A model generated the notes under the pieces. It was not told the DNA's origin. It saw only the letters and a list, made by a program, of their open reading frames with translations, and did no database searches. From the NCBI RefSeq assembly GCF_003131185.1, contig NZ_QFFU01000020.1:1-64000 (forward strand): DNA of 64,000 bases, given 5' to 3'. This stretch comes from Pseudomonas ovata. Its GTDB lineage: Bacteria; Pseudomonadota; Gammaproteobacteria; Pseudomonadales; Pseudomonadaceae. The translations under genes were made by a program, and so were the position numbers. Shown one piece after another: positions 17,496 through 26,828 of this stretch (the first letter of the stretch is position 1; every line of letters starts with the position of its first letter).

Positions 17496-20060
17496 TCAGG
17501 CAAAGGCGATCTCGTCGTCGACCAGGGTGCCGGTAATGGTCGAGCCGGGCACGAAGCGTCCCGACAGGATCAACTGTGCCAGCGGGTTTTCGATCCAGCG
17601 CTGGATGGCGCGCTTGAGTGGCCGTGCGCCATACACCGGGTCGTAGCCGACCGCGATCAGCTTGTCGAGCGCCTCGGGGCTCAACACCAGGTTCAGCTCG
17701 CGCTCGGCCAGGCGACTCAGCAGGCGGCTCAGCTGGATCTGGGTAATGCCGGCAATCTGCTCGCGACCCAGCGGCTCGAAGATCACCACCTCGTCGATGC
17801 GGTTGATGAACTCCGGCCGGAAGTGCGTGCCCACCGCGTCCATGACCGCTGCCCGCTGGGCCTCACGATCACCGACCAGCTCCTGGATCTGCGCCGACCC
17901 CAGGTTGGAGGTCATGACGATCACCGTATTGCGAAAATCCACCGTGCGTCCGTGGCTGTCGGTCAGGCGGCCGTCTTCGAGCACTTGCAGCAGGATGTTG
18001 AACACATCGCTGTGCGCCTTCTCGACCTCGTCCAGCAGGATCACCGCATACGGCTTGCGCCGCACGGCCTCGGTCAGGTAACCGCCCTCTTCATAACCGA
18101 CATAGCCCGGCGGAGCACCGATCAGCCGCGCCACGGAGTGTTTCTCCATGAACTCGGACATGTCGATGCGCACCATCGCCTCTTCGGTGTCGAACAGGAA
18201 CTCCGCCAGCGCCTTGCACAGCTCGGTCTTGCCCACGCCGGTAGGGCCCAGGAACATGAACGAGCCGCTGGGGCGATTCGGGTCCGACAACCCGGCACGC
18301 GAGCGCCGCACGGCATTGGCCACCGCGATCACTGCTTCGTTCTGGCCGATCACCCGCTGGTGCAGCAGCCCTTCCATCTTCAACAGCTTCTCGCGCTCGC
18401 CTTCGAGCATCTTCGCCACCGGGATACCGGTCCACTTGGACACCACCTCGGCAATTTCTTCCTCGGTCACGCGGCTGCGCAGCAACTGGTTTTCCGGCTT
18501 GCCGTGCTGGTCGACCATCTGCAGGCTGCGCTCCAGGTCGGGGATGATCCCGTACTGCAATTCAGCCATGCGGTTCAGGTCGCCACGCCGACGTGCGGCC
18601 TCCAGTTCCTGACGCGATTGCTCGATCTTCTGCTGAATCTGCGCGGAGCCGGTGACTTCGGCTTTTTCCGAGGTCCAGATTTCTTCAAGGTCGGCGTATT
18701 CGCGCTCCAGGCGCTCGATCTCGACCTGCAGTTTTTCCAGGCGCTTGATCGCGGCTTCGTCGTCTTCCTTCTTGAGGGCTTGCGATTCAACCTTGAGCTG
18801 GATCAGGCGGCGCTCCAGACGGTCCAGCACTTCGGGCTTGGAGTCGATTTCCATGCGAATGCGGCTGGCCGCTTCGTCGATCAGGTCGATGGCCTTGTCA
18901 GGCAACTGCCGGTCAGTGATGTAGCGGTGGCTGAGCTTGGCGGCGGCAATGATCGCGCCGTCGGTGATCGCCACCTTGTGGTGCACCTCATAGCGTTCTT
19001 TAAGGCCGCGCAGGATGGCGATGGTGTCTTCTTCGCTGGGTTCCTCGACCAGCACCTTCTGGAAGCGTCGCTCAAGCGCCGCGTCCTTCTCTATATATTG
19101 GCGGTACTCATTGAGCGTGGTCGCGCCGACGCAGTGCAGCTCGCCACGCGCCAGGGCCGGCTTGAGCATGTTGCCGGCGTCCATCGAGCCCTCGCCCTTG
19201 CCGGCACCGACCATGGTGTGCAGCTCGTCAATGAACAGGATGATCTGGCCTTCCTGCTTGCCCAGTTCGTTGAGCAGCGACTTGAGGCGCTCTTCGAACT
19301 CGCCGCGGAACTTGGCGCCGGCAATCAGCGCGCCCATGTCCAGCGACAGCAGGCGCTTGCCGCGCAGGCCGTCGGGCACTTCGCCATTGATGATGCGCTG
19401 CGCCAGGCCCTCGGCAATGGCGGTCTTGCCCACGCCAGGCTCGCCGATCAACACCGGGTTGTTCTTGGTGCGGCGCTGCAACACCTGGATGGTGCGGCGG
19501 ATTTCATCGTCGCGACCGATCACCGGGTCAAGCTTGCCCTCCTCGGCACGCTTGGTCAGGTCGATGGTGTACTTGTCGAGCGCCTGGCGCGATTCCTCGA
19601 CATTGGGGTCGTTGACCGCATTGCCGCCGCGCAGGTTATTGATGGCGTTTTCCAGGGCTTTCTTGCTGACGCCCTGGCCGAGCAGCAGTTTGCCGATCTT
19701 GCTGTTTTCATCCATGGCCGCCAGCAGCACCAGCTCGCTGGAAATGAACTGGTCGCCCTTCTGCTGCGCCAGGCGGTCGGCCTGGTTGAGCAGGCGCGCC
19801 ATGTCCTGCGACATATTTACATCGCCGGTCGGGTTCTGGATTTTCGGCAAGGCGTCAAGCGCCTTGCCCAGTTCCTTGCGCAGGCTATTGATGTCAAAGC
19901 CGACCTGCATGAGCAGCGGCTTGATCGAACCGCCCTGCTGTTCAAGCAGTGCGTGCAATAAATGAGGGGGCTCAATGGCCGGATGATCGAAACCGACCGC
20001 CAACGACTGGGCATCGGATAACGCTAATTGAAGCTTGCTGGTCAATCTGTCGATACGCAT
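17496..20060 (-). CDS. clpB: ATP-dependent disaggregase ClpB
   Basis: Hsp100 hexamer that pulls polypeptides out of aggregates together with DnaK. The 854-residue protein has the ClpN repeat domain (1-145), AAA+ domain 1 with GEPGVGKTAIAEGLA (about 200-215), the long coiled-coil middle domain (about 400-525), AAA+ domain 2 with GPTGVGKTELCKALA (about 605) and the D2 small domain ending in GARPLKRAIQRWIENPL. Pore-loop tyrosine motifs (GAKFRGEFEERL, GYVGYEEGG) are present. A consensus heat-shock promoter lies at 20132-20159. Confidence 0.97.
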   Translation of the reverse strand: MRIDRLTSKLQLALSDAQSLAVGFDHPAIEPPHLLHALLEQQGGSIKPLLMQVGFDINSLRKELGKALDALPKIQNPTGDVNMSQDMARLLNQADRLAQQKGDQFISSELVLLAAMDENSKIGKLLLGQGVSKKALENAINNLRGGNAVNDPNVEESRQALDKYTIDLTKRAEEGKLDPVIGRDDEIRRTIQVLQRRTKNNPVLIGEPGVGKTAIAEGLAQRIINGEVPDGLRGKRLLSLDMGALIAGAKFRGEFEERLKSLLNELGKQEGQIILFIDELHTMVGAGKGEGSMDAGNMLKPALARGELHCVGATTLNEYRQYIEKDAALERRFQKVLVEEPSEEDTIAILRGLKERYEVHHKVAITDGAIIAAAKLSHRYITDRQLPDKAIDLIDEAASRIRMEIDSKPEVLDRLERRLIQLKVESQALKKEDDEAAIKRLEKLQVEIERLEREYADLEEIWTSEKAEVTGSAQIQQKIEQSRQELEAARRRGDLNRMAELQYGIIPDLERSLQMVDQHGKPENQLLRSRVTEEEIAEVVSKWTGIPVAKMLEGEREKLLKMEGLLHQRVIGQNEAVIAVANAVRRSRAGLSDPNRPSGSFMFLGPTGVGKTELCKALAEFLFDTEEAMVRIDMSEFMEKHSVARLIGAPPGYVGYEEGGYLTEAVRRKPYAVILLDEVEKAHSDVFNILLQVLEDGRLTDSHGRTVDFRNTVIVMTSNLGSAQIQELVGDREAQRAAVMDAVGTHFRPEFINRIDEVVIFEPLGREQIAGITQIQLSRLLSRLAERELNLVLSPEALDKLIAVGYDPVYGARPLKRAIQRWIENPLAQLILSGRFVPGSTITGTLVDDEIAFA

Positions 20061-20131
20061 TAGTCACCTTCCTTTTGAGCAGGCCGGAGCAATGAACACA
20101 CCTATAAAGAAAACCTGCTGGATTACCCGTT

Positions 20132-20159
20132 AGATGCGGACAATTCTGGCGGTTTCAAG
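20132..20159 (-). promoter_or_regulatory. Sigma-32 heat-shock promoter of clpB
   Basis: Minus strand: CTTGAAA, 13-base spacer, CCGCATCT. Both boxes and the spacing fit the RpoH consensus (CTTGAAA-N13/14-CCCCATNT) with one mismatch. The transcript would start about 65 bases before the clpB ATG. The promoter sits between clpB and the 3' end of pgeF, so clpB is uncoupled from the rluD-pgeF transcript under heat stress. Confidence 0.88.
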
Positions 20160-20179
20160 TGACAGACCGTTGATACAGA

Positions 20180-20911
20180 TCAGGCCGGGCTGATCCAGAT
20201 CAAGGAAGCGAAGCGGCCAGTGCGTGCGGCACGGCGGTAGGAAAAGAACCGTTCGTCGGTAAAGGTATCGAAACCGCCGCCGTAGACGGCCTGGATGCCG
20301 TGCGCGGCCAGGCGCAGGCGCGCCAGGGCGTAGAGATCGGCCATGCAGCGCCCGGCATTGATGCTGGGTACGAAAGCAGCGGCTGTTTCAGGATGGGTCG
20401 ACAGGAAGGCTTCACGCACTTCGTCACCCACTTCGAAGGACGGCTGGCCGATGGCAGGCCCCAGCCACACCAGGACATCGTCCGGCGCACTCTGCAGGCT
20501 GTCGGCCGTGGCTTCCAGGACACCGGCGGCCAGGCCGCGCCAGCCGGCATGCGCAGCGGCCACGCGGGTGCCGGCACGGTTGCAGAACAGGGCCGGCAGG
20601 CAATCGGCAGTCATGATGGTGCAGGCGACCCCCGGGGTGTCGCTCCAGCTGGCATCGGCCTCGTCGACCCGGGCCGGATCAGCGTGTGCCACGACCACAC
20701 CATGCACCTGCCGCAGCCAGGCCGGCTGCACGTTCAGGTGCGAGGTCAGGTGCAGGCGATTGCCGGCCACGGCCACAGGGTCGTCCTGGACATGGTCGCC
20801 CAGGTTGAAGCGGTCGAACGGGGCCAGGCTGGCACCGCCGGCCCGCGTGGTGACGCAGGCCCGCACGCAGGCCGGTGCCGGCCACTCGGGCGTCAGCCAG
20901 TCGCTTGTCAC
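20180..20911 (-). CDS. pgeF: Peptidoglycan editing factor / purine nucleoside phosphorylase
   Basis: YfiH/laccase-domain protein of 243 residues. Relatives act as zinc-dependent purine nucleoside phosphorylase/adenosine deaminase and, as PgeF, remove misincorporated L-Ser from peptidoglycan precursors. The metal site residues are in QVHGVVVAHADP (His near 70), TADCLPALFC (Cys near 108) and AHAGWRGLAAG (His near 124). Its ATG overlaps the rluD stop (ATGA), and rluD-pgeF(-clpB) is a conserved neighbourhood. Confidence 0.92.
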   Translation of the reverse strand: MTSDWLTPEWPAPACVRACVTTRAGGASLAPFDRFNLGDHVQDDPVAVAGNRLHLTSHLNVQPAWLRQVHGVVVAHADPARVDEADASWSDTPGVACTIMTADCLPALFCNRAGTRVAAAHAGWRGLAAGVLEATADSLQSAPDDVLVWLGPAIGQPSFEVGDEVREAFLSTHPETAAAFVPSINAGRCMADLYALARLRLAAHGIQAVYGGGFDTFTDERFFSYRRAARTGRFASLIWISPA

Positions 20912-21870
20912 CCGACGAATGCCTCGCGGTCCTGCTTGAGCAGCGACAGCAGCCAGACGAAGTCTTCAGGCAATGGCGATTCCCAGCGCATGCGCTGGCC
21001 GGTCACCGGATGATCCAGCTCCAGGAAGCGGGCGTGCAGCGCCTGACGCGGGAAAGTCTTGAGCGACTCGACCAGGGTCTGGCTGGCGGCCGGCGGGATG
21101 CGGAAGCGTCCACCGTAGGCCGGGTCGCCGATCAACGGGAAGTTGATATGCGCCATGTGCACGCGAATCTGGTGGGTACGGCCGGTTTCCAGCTTGACCC
21201 GCACATGGGTGTGGGAGCGGAAACGGTCGAGCACCCGGTAGTGACTGACCGCCGGCTTGCCGTTGTCCATCACCGCCATACGCTGGCGCTGCTGGCCGTG
21301 ACGGCCAATCGGGGCGTCGATCTTGCCACCGGCGGTGACCACGCCGATCACGATGCACTCGTAGATGCGGCTGACGGTACGGCCCTGCAGCTGGTTGACC
21401 AGTTGGGTCTGGGCCTGCAGCGTCTTGGCCACCACCATCAGACCGGTGGTGTCCTTGTCGAGACGGTGCACGATGCCGGCGCGCGGCACGTTGACGATGT
21501 CGGGCACGTGGTGCAGCAAGGCATTGAGCAGCGTGCCGTCGGCATGACCGGCGGCCGGATGGACCACCAGACCGGCGGGCTTGTTGATGACCAGGATCTG
21601 ATCGTCTTCATAGACGATGTCCAGAGCGATGTCCTGGGCGATCCACTCGCCCTGGGCTTCCTGCTCGGCAGTCAATTGCAGAATGGAGCCGCCGTAGACG
21701 AGGTCGCGCGGACGCAAGACGTTGCCGTCGACCGTCAGACGGCCGTCCTTGATCCAGGTGACAAGGCGCGAACGCGAGTATTCGGCAAACAATTGGGCGG
21801 CGACTTGATCGAGGCGTTGACCACCCGATTCGGACGGTACCTCTGCGCTTAGTTCTATATTTTCGGACAT
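20908..21870 (-). CDS. rluD: 23S rRNA pseudouridine synthase RluD
   Basis: Makes pseudouridines 1911, 1915 and 1917 in helix 69 of 23S rRNA. The 320 residues have an N-terminal S4 RNA-binding domain (SGGQRLDQVAAQLFAEYSR) and the RluA-type catalytic domain with HRLDKDTTG, where Asp138 is the nucleophile, followed by GRTHQIRVHMAH near residue 245. Divergent from bamD, an arrangement common to gammaproteobacteria. Confidence 0.95.
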   Translation of the reverse strand: MSENIELSAEVPSESGGQRLDQVAAQLFAEYSRSRLVTWIKDGRLTVDGNVLRPRDLVYGGSILQLTAEQEAQGEWIAQDIALDIVYEDDQILVINKPAGLVVHPAAGHADGTLLNALLHHVPDIVNVPRAGIVHRLDKDTTGLMVVAKTLQAQTQLVNQLQGRTVSRIYECIVIGVVTAGGKIDAPIGRHGQQRQRMAVMDNGKPAVSHYRVLDRFRSHTHVRVKLETGRTHQIRVHMAHINFPLIGDPAYGGRFRIPPAASQTLVESLKTFPRQALHARFLELDHPVTGQRMRWESPLPEDFVWLLSLLKQDREAFVG

Positions 21871-22019
21871 GGCCAGACTGGAAGGCGGCTAGCCTTTGGT
21901 TTCGGCAGCGCGCTTGTGGTTAAATACGGCGTCTTTTGCCCCGACAGTTTTCGCGGGGCGCTCATCATAACAGGACGGCCCCGCCCAAGACAGCAGGCCG
22001 TTATAGGACGCAAGCCGCC

Positions 22020-23042
22020 ATGCAAGTGAAACACCTGCTGCTGATCGCCATCCTCGCAACCACTGCGGCCTGCTCGTCGAAGGAAGTCATTGACGAGAAC
22101 CTCAGCGAAGTCGAGCTGTACCAGCAGGCGCAGAACGACCTGGGGAACAACAGCTATAACAGCGCCACCGAGAAGCTCAAGGCACTGGAATCGCGTTACC
22201 CGTTCGGCCGCTACGCCGACCAGGCCCAGCTCGAGCTGATCTATGCGAACTACAAGAACGGTGAACCGGAAGCGGCCAAGTCGGCTGCCGAGCGTTTCAT
22301 TCGCCTGCACCCTGAGCACCCCAACGTCGACTACGCCTACTACATGCGCGGCCTGACCTCCTTCGACCAGGACGTGGGCCTGCTGGCGCGCTTCCTGCCG
22401 CTGGACCAGACCAAGCGCGACCCGGGCGCGGCGCGTGACTCGTTCAACGAGTTCGCCCAGTTGACCAGCCGTTACCCCAACAGCCGTTATTCGCCTGATG
22501 CCAAGCAGCGCATGATCTACCTGCGCAACCTGCTGGCGTCCTACGAAATCCACGTGGCCGACTACTACCTGACCCGTCAGGCCTATGTCGCGGCGGCCAA
22601 CCGTGGCCGTTATGTAGTGGAAAACTTCCAGGAAACCCCTTCGGTCGGTGACGGCCTGGCGGTGATGGTCGAGTCTTACCAGCGCCTGCACCTGGACGAC
22701 CTGGCGGCCACCAGCCTGGAAGTGCTCAAGGCCAACTACCCCAACCACCCGCAACTCGAAGATGGCGAGTTCACCCCGCGTGAGCCCGAGGCCGACAACC
22801 GTTCGTTTCTGTCCAAGGCAACGCTGGGCATGATCGGCAGCAGCGCTCCGCTGCCACCGGGTGAAACCCGCGCCAACCAGGACATCGTGCGTCAGTACCA
22901 GGACGCCAAGTCGGCCATCCCGAAAGAGCTGCTGCCGGAAAACCAGGACGAGCTCGACGAGCAGGCCGAAGAAGCCCAGAAAGCGGCCGGCAAGAAAAGC
23001 CGCTCGTGGTTCAGCTACGCCACGTTCGGCCTGTTCGACTAA
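22020..23042 (+). CDS. bamD: Outer membrane assembly lipoprotein BamD
   Basis: Essential lipoprotein of the BAM complex that folds beta-barrel proteins into the outer membrane. The 340-residue protein starts with a lipoprotein signal (hydrophobic LLLIAILATTAAC, lipidated Cys about residue 18), then five TPR-like repeats beginning SEVELYQQAQNDLGNNSYNSATEKLKALE (cited as a region; residues 30-58). It is longer than the E. coli protein (245) by a C-terminal charged extension ending KAAGKKSRSWFSYATFGLFD, usual in Pseudomonas. Divergent from rluD; strong terminator downstream. Confidence 0.94.
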   Translation: MQVKHLLLIAILATTAACSSKEVIDENLSEVELYQQAQNDLGNNSYNSATEKLKALESRYPFGRYADQAQLELIYANYKNGEPEAAKSAAERFIRLHPEHPNVDYAYYMRGLTSFDQDVGLLARFLPLDQTKRDPGAARDSFNEFAQLTSRYPNSRYSPDAKQRMIYLRNLLASYEIHVADYYLTRQAYVAAANRGRYVVENFQETPSVGDGLAVMVESYQRLHLDDLAATSLEVLKANYPNHPQLEDGEFTPREPEADNRSFLSKATLGMIGSSAPLPPGETRANQDIVRQYQDAKSAIPKELLPENQDELDEQAEEAQKAAGKKSRSWFSYATFGLFD

Positions 23043-23057
23043 GGCTGTACGTTGTTG

Positions 23058-23085
23058 AAAAAGAGGCCTGCGGGCCTCTTTTTTT
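23058..23085 (+). terminator. Rho-independent terminator of bamD
   Basis: AAAAAGAGGCC-TGC-GGGCCTCTTTTTTT: an 8-bp stem followed by seven T. It ends bamD transcription 15 bases after the stop codon. Confidence 0.93.
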
Positions 23086-23192
23086 ATCTGCATCATTGCC
23101 GCGATGTTACGTCTGTACCGCCGCCGTCGCCGCCGACAAGCCGCCTATCTTCAAAAAAACCTGCTGACTTATTGACTATCAAATTCACCGCC

Positions 23193-23341
23193 GTAGGAGC
23201 GCGCTTGCCCGCGACCGGCTGCGTTAGCAGTCGTAAATTTGTGGCGTTTCGCAGATTTCTGAATGCGTTCACTATGAGTTTGTGGCGTTTCATCAATTTT
23301 GCGAGCGCTGCGCACTCGGTCGCGGGCAAGCGCGCTCCTAC
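23193..23341. repeat. Composite REP-type repeat, copy 5
   Basis: 149-bp copy in the 402-base gap between bamD and the next gene, otherwise occupied by the bamD terminator and an upstream region. It contains two GTGGCGTTTC motifs separated by GAATGCGTTCACTATGAGTT, a spacer also found (inverted) in copy 9 and partly in copy 10. The left flank CTTATTGACTATCAAATTC is shared with copy 6. Confidence 0.9.
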
Positions 23342-23444
23342 AGCGCTCTGCCTTGGCATGCCACCCTGGAGCGGCGCCAAAGCGCAGCGCTGGCCGGCCT
23401 TTCCTACTACAATGCCCGCATCTTCCATTTTCAAGCGGTAAACC

Positions 23445-23681
23445 ATGATTCGCCTCCTCCTGTGGGTCGTCCTGATTGCGGCGGCCGTCTGGTTCATCAA
23501 GCGCCTGCTCAACCCGCCGCGCCGCAAGCCCGAGCCCCCGGCAGAACCGGTGCCGGCGCCCATGGTGCGTTGCGCCCACTGTGGCGTTCACCTTCCTCGC
23601 GACCGTGCCTTGAGCCAGGAACAGCAATGGTTTTGCAGCGAGGCACACCGGCTCCAGGGCCCCGCCTCGCGTGAACACTGA
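23445..23681 (+). CDS. PP0621-family small membrane / zinc-ribbon protein
   Basis: A 78-residue protein: one N-terminal membrane helix (LLLWVVLIAAAVWFIKRLL), a proline-rich linker (PPRRKPEPPAEPVPAP) and a small domain with CAHC and FCSEAH, a probable zinc site of C-C-C-H type that resembles the FCSDRC knuckle of YacG. The gene overlaps the pilS GTG start by 11 bases, so its translation is coupled to the pilus sensor kinase. Homologues occupy this position across Pseudomonas. Function unknown; a link with PilS or pilus regulation is inferred only from position. Confidence 0.8.
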   Translation: MIRLLLWVVLIAAAVWFIKRLLNPPRRKPEPPAEPVPAPMVRCAHCGVHLPRDRALSQEQQWFCSEAHRLQGPASREH

Positions 23682-25263
23682 GCCACTCTCGCTCGCCAGC
23701 CCGCTTGCGCAACGGATCCTGCGGCTCTACCACCTGTACCGCCTGACCATTGGCATCATGCTGGTGCTGCTGGTGTCCACCGACCTGGACACCGAGCTGC
23801 TGCAAATGGCCAACCCGGACCTGTTCCGGGCCGGATGCTGGATCTACCTGGTGTTCAACATCCTGGTGATCGTGCTGCTGGAACGTCCGCGGCACAAGGC
23901 GCAGATGTTCAGCCTGGCGGTGAGCGACGTGGTGCTGCTCTCGGGGCTGTTCTATGCCGGTGGCGGGCCGGCCAGCAGCATCGGCAACCTGCTGATCGCC
24001 TCGGTCGCGATCAGCAATATCCTGCTGCGCGGGCGCATCGGCCTGCTGATTGCCGCCATGTCGGCGATCGGCATCATCTACCTGACCTTCTACCTGAGCC
24101 TCACCAACAGCAAGACCTCCAACGATTATGTCCAGGCCGGCAGCCTGGGCGCGCTGTGCTTTGCCGCCGCCCTGCTGATGCAGGCCCTGACCGCACGCCT
24201 GCAGGTCAGCGAGGGGCTGGCCGAACAACGCGCCGCCGATGTGGATAACCTCGAAGAACTCAACGGCCTGATCCTGCAACGCATGCGCACCGGCATCGTG
24301 GTGCTCGATGCCAACCGCCGGGTGTTACTGGTCAACCAGAGCGCCTTGACCCTGCTGGGCCATGAACACTTGCTCGGCCAGATGATCGACGACTATTGCC
24401 CGCCGCTGGTCGAACGCCTGCGCCACTGGCGCATGAACCCGGTCCGCACCCCGGACAGTTTCCAGACCTCACCGGCCGGTCCCGTGCTGCAAGCCAGTTT
24501 CGCCACCCTCAACCGCAGCGACCAGCGCCAGACCCTGGTGTTTCTCGAAGACCTCTCGCAGATCGCGCACCAGGCCCAGCAGCTCAAGCTCGCTGCCCTG
24601 GGACGCCTGACCGCCGGCATCGCCCACGAGATCCGCAACCCGCTGGGCGCGGTCAGCCATGCGGTGCAACTGCTCAACGAGTCCGAAGAACTGAGCAACG
24701 CTGACCGCCGCCTGGGGCAGATCATTCATGACCAGTCGCGACGCATCAATGGCGTGATTGAAAACGTGCTGCAACTGTCACGCCGACGCGAGTCGGAAAC
24801 CCAATTGCTGGACCTGGCCAACTGGCTGACGGACTTCATTGCCGAATGGCATGACCGCGCCACCCCTCATCAGTCTCTGCACAGCGACATCGGCAGCGGC
24901 CTTTTGACCACGCGCATGGACGCAGGCCAACTGCAGCAGATCGTCAGCAACCTGGTGGACAACGGTCTGCGCCACAGCGGCCAGGTGCACGCGCAATCAC
25001 AGGTCTGGCTGCGCCTGTATCACCACCCCGTCAGCGACCTGCCGACCCTGGAAGTGCTGGACGACGGCAACGGTGTGGCCGAGCAGCACCTGGGCAAGGT
25101 TTTCGAGCCCTTTTTCACCACGCAAAGCAAAGGCACCGGGCTTGGCCTGTACCTGTCGCGCGAGCTGTGCGAAAGCAACCAGGCACACCTGGACTATTCC
25201 GTGCGCCAGGGTGGCGGCAGTTGCCTGCGCATTACCTTCGCCCACCCGTTCAAGTTGAGTTGA
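23671..25263 (+). CDS. pilS: Pilus sensor histidine kinase PilS
   Basis: Polar inner-membrane kinase of the PilS-PilR pair that senses pilin level and controls pilA. The 530 residues (GTG start) contain six hydrophobic segments in residues 15-175, a PAS-like linker (LEELNGLILQRMRTGIVVLDANR from about 190), the HisKA dimerisation domain with phospho-acceptor His319 in AHEIRNPLGA, and the ATPase domain with N-box IVSNLVDNGLRHS, DDGNGVAE and GTGLGLYLSRELCE. The pilR ATG begins three bases after the stop. Confidence 0.93.
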   Translation: MNTEPLSLASPLAQRILRLYHLYRLTIGIMLVLLVSTDLDTELLQMANPDLFRAGCWIYLVFNILVIVLLERPRHKAQMFSLAVSDVVLLSGLFYAGGGPASSIGNLLIASVAISNILLRGRIGLLIAAMSAIGIIYLTFYLSLTNSKTSNDYVQAGSLGALCFAAALLMQALTARLQVSEGLAEQRAADVDNLEELNGLILQRMRTGIVVLDANRRVLLVNQSALTLLGHEHLLGQMIDDYCPPLVERLRHWRMNPVRTPDSFQTSPAGPVLQASFATLNRSDQRQTLVFLEDLSQIAHQAQQLKLAALGRLTAGIAHEIRNPLGAVSHAVQLLNESEELSNADRRLGQIIHDQSRRINGVIENVLQLSRRRESETQLLDLANWLTDFIAEWHDRATPHQSLHSDIGSGLLTTRMDAGQLQQIVSNLVDNGLRHSGQVHAQSQVWLRLYHHPVSDLPTLEVLDDGNGVAEQHLGKVFEPFFTTQSKGTGLGLYLSRELCESNQAHLDYSVRQGGGSCLRITFAHPFKLS

Positions 25264-25265
25264 GC

Positions 25266-26606
25266 ATGACCCCACGGCAAAAGATCCTGATCGTTGACGA
25301 TGAGCCGGCCATTGGCGAGCTGCTGGAAATCACCCTGGGCCGGATGAAACTCGACACCCGCAGCGCCCGCTGCGTCAACGAGGCGCGGGACTGGCTCAAG
25401 CGCGAACCGTTCGACCTGTGCCTGACCGACATGCGCCTGCCCGACGGCAATGGCCTGGAGCTGGTGCAGCATATCCAGCAGTATTACCCGCAGGTGCCGG
25501 TGGCGATGATCACCGCCCACGGCAACGTCGACCTGGCCATTGGCGCGCTCAAGGCCGGGGCCTTCGACTTCCTGACCAAGCCGGTGGACCTGACCCGCCT
25601 GCGCGAGCTGGTCAGCGCCGCGCTGCGCCTGCCGGGCAGCGCGCCGCCGGAGCGCAGTATCGACAGCCGCCTGCTGGGCGACTCGCCGCCCATGCGCGCC
25701 TTGCGCAAGCAGATCGACAAGCTGGCGCGCAGCCAGGCGCCGATCTACATCAGCGGCGAATCGGGCAGCGGCAAGGAATTGGTGGCACGCCTGATCCACG
25801 AGCAGGGCCCGCGCATCGACAAGCCGTTCGTGCCGGTCAACTGTGGCGCGATTCCGTCGGAATTGATGGAGAGCGAATTCTTCGGCCATCGCAAGGGCAG
25901 CTTTACCGGCGCCCATGAAGACAAGCCCGGCCTGTTCCAGGCGGCCAATGGCGGTACGCTGTTTCTCGATGAAGTGGCCGACCTGCCACTGGGCATGCAG
26001 GTCAAGCTGCTGCGTGCCATTCAGGAAAAGTCCGTGCGCAGCATCGGCGGCCAGCAGGAGCAGGTGGTGGACGTGCGCATCCTGTGTGCGACCCACAAGG
26101 ACCTGAACCTTGAAGTCGGTGCCGGGCGCTTTCGCCAGGATTTGTACTACCGGCTCAATGTCATCGAACTGCGCGTCCCGCCGCTGCGCGAGCGCCGCGA
26201 AGACATCGAGACCCTGGCCACCAGCGTCTTGCAGCGCCTGGCCAGCCACTACAGCCAGCCACTGGCCAGGCTGCACCCGCAGGCCCAGGAAACCCTGAAA
26301 AACTACCGCTTTCCGGGCAATGTGCGCGAGCTGGAGAACATGCTCGAACGGGCCTATACCCTGTGCGAAAACGACCAGATCCTGGCCTCCGACCTGCGCC
26401 TGGCCGACAGCGCCACCGCCCAGGAAGGTGACGCGCACAGCCTGGCAAGCATCGACAACCTGGAAGACTACCTGGAGAGCATCGAGCGCAAGCTGATCCT
26501 CCAGGCCCTTGAAGAAACCCGCTGGAACCGCACCGCCGCCGCCCAGCGCCTGAGCCTGTCATTCCGTTCGATGCGTTACCGCCTCAAGAAGCTGGGGCTG
26601 GATTGA
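25266..26606 (+). CDS. pilR: Sigma-54 response regulator PilR
   Basis: Activates sigma-54 RNA polymerase at the pilA promoter. The 446-residue protein has a receiver domain with the phospho-acceptor Asp55 (CLTDMRLPDG) and the acidic pair Asp11-Asp12, an AAA+ domain with Walker A GESGSGKE near residue 165 and Walker B GGTLFLDEVAD near 235, and a C-terminal Fis-type helix-turn-helix (NRTAAAQRLSLSFRSMRYRL). The sigma-54 contact loop reads GSFTGA rather than GAFTGA, a substitution tolerated in several activators. The likely target is the promoter at 8101-8116. Confidence 0.94.
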   Translation: MTPRQKILIVDDEPAIGELLEITLGRMKLDTRSARCVNEARDWLKREPFDLCLTDMRLPDGNGLELVQHIQQYYPQVPVAMITAHGNVDLAIGALKAGAFDFLTKPVDLTRLRELVSAALRLPGSAPPERSIDSRLLGDSPPMRALRKQIDKLARSQAPIYISGESGSGKELVARLIHEQGPRIDKPFVPVNCGAIPSELMESEFFGHRKGSFTGAHEDKPGLFQAANGGTLFLDEVADLPLGMQVKLLRAIQEKSVRSIGGQQEQVVDVRILCATHKDLNLEVGAGRFRQDLYYRLNVIELRVPPLRERREDIETLATSVLQRLASHYSQPLARLHPQAQETLKNYRFPGNVRELENMLERAYTLCENDQILASDLRLADSATAQEGDAHSLASIDNLEDYLESIERKLILQALEETRWNRTAAAQRLSLSFRSMRYRLKKLGLD

Positions 26607-26676
26607 TGCCAATCGGCTCGCTCAAGGGCACTGCGCCCTCATCAAAAAATAACTTACTGATATTAAATTCACCGCT

Positions 26677-26828
26677 GTAGGAGCGCGCTCTGCCCGCGAC
26701 CGGCTGCGTTAGCAGTCGTAAATTTGTGGCGTTTCGTAGATCGCTGATGGGTTAGCAATCGTAAATTTGTGGCGTTTCGCAGATTTTGCGAGCGCTTCGC
26801 ACTCGGTCGCGGGCAAGCGCGCTCCTAC
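26677..26828. repeat. Composite REP-type repeat, copy 6, with AT-rich inverted flanks
   Basis: 152-bp copy between the convergent pilR and thiO genes, closely matching copy 1 in its interior (GTAGATCGCTGATGGGTT between the two motifs). Outside the REP ends, AT-rich flanks are themselves inverted repeats: left AATAACTTACTGATATTAAA and right TTTTATAGTCAATAAAATC followed by AATAAGTTATT. With these the palindromic unit spans about 26642-26875. Confidence 0.9.

Noticed and set aside
17442..19961. 839-residue open frame on the plus strand
   Set aside because: Antisense shadow of clpB with no ribosome site or domain.
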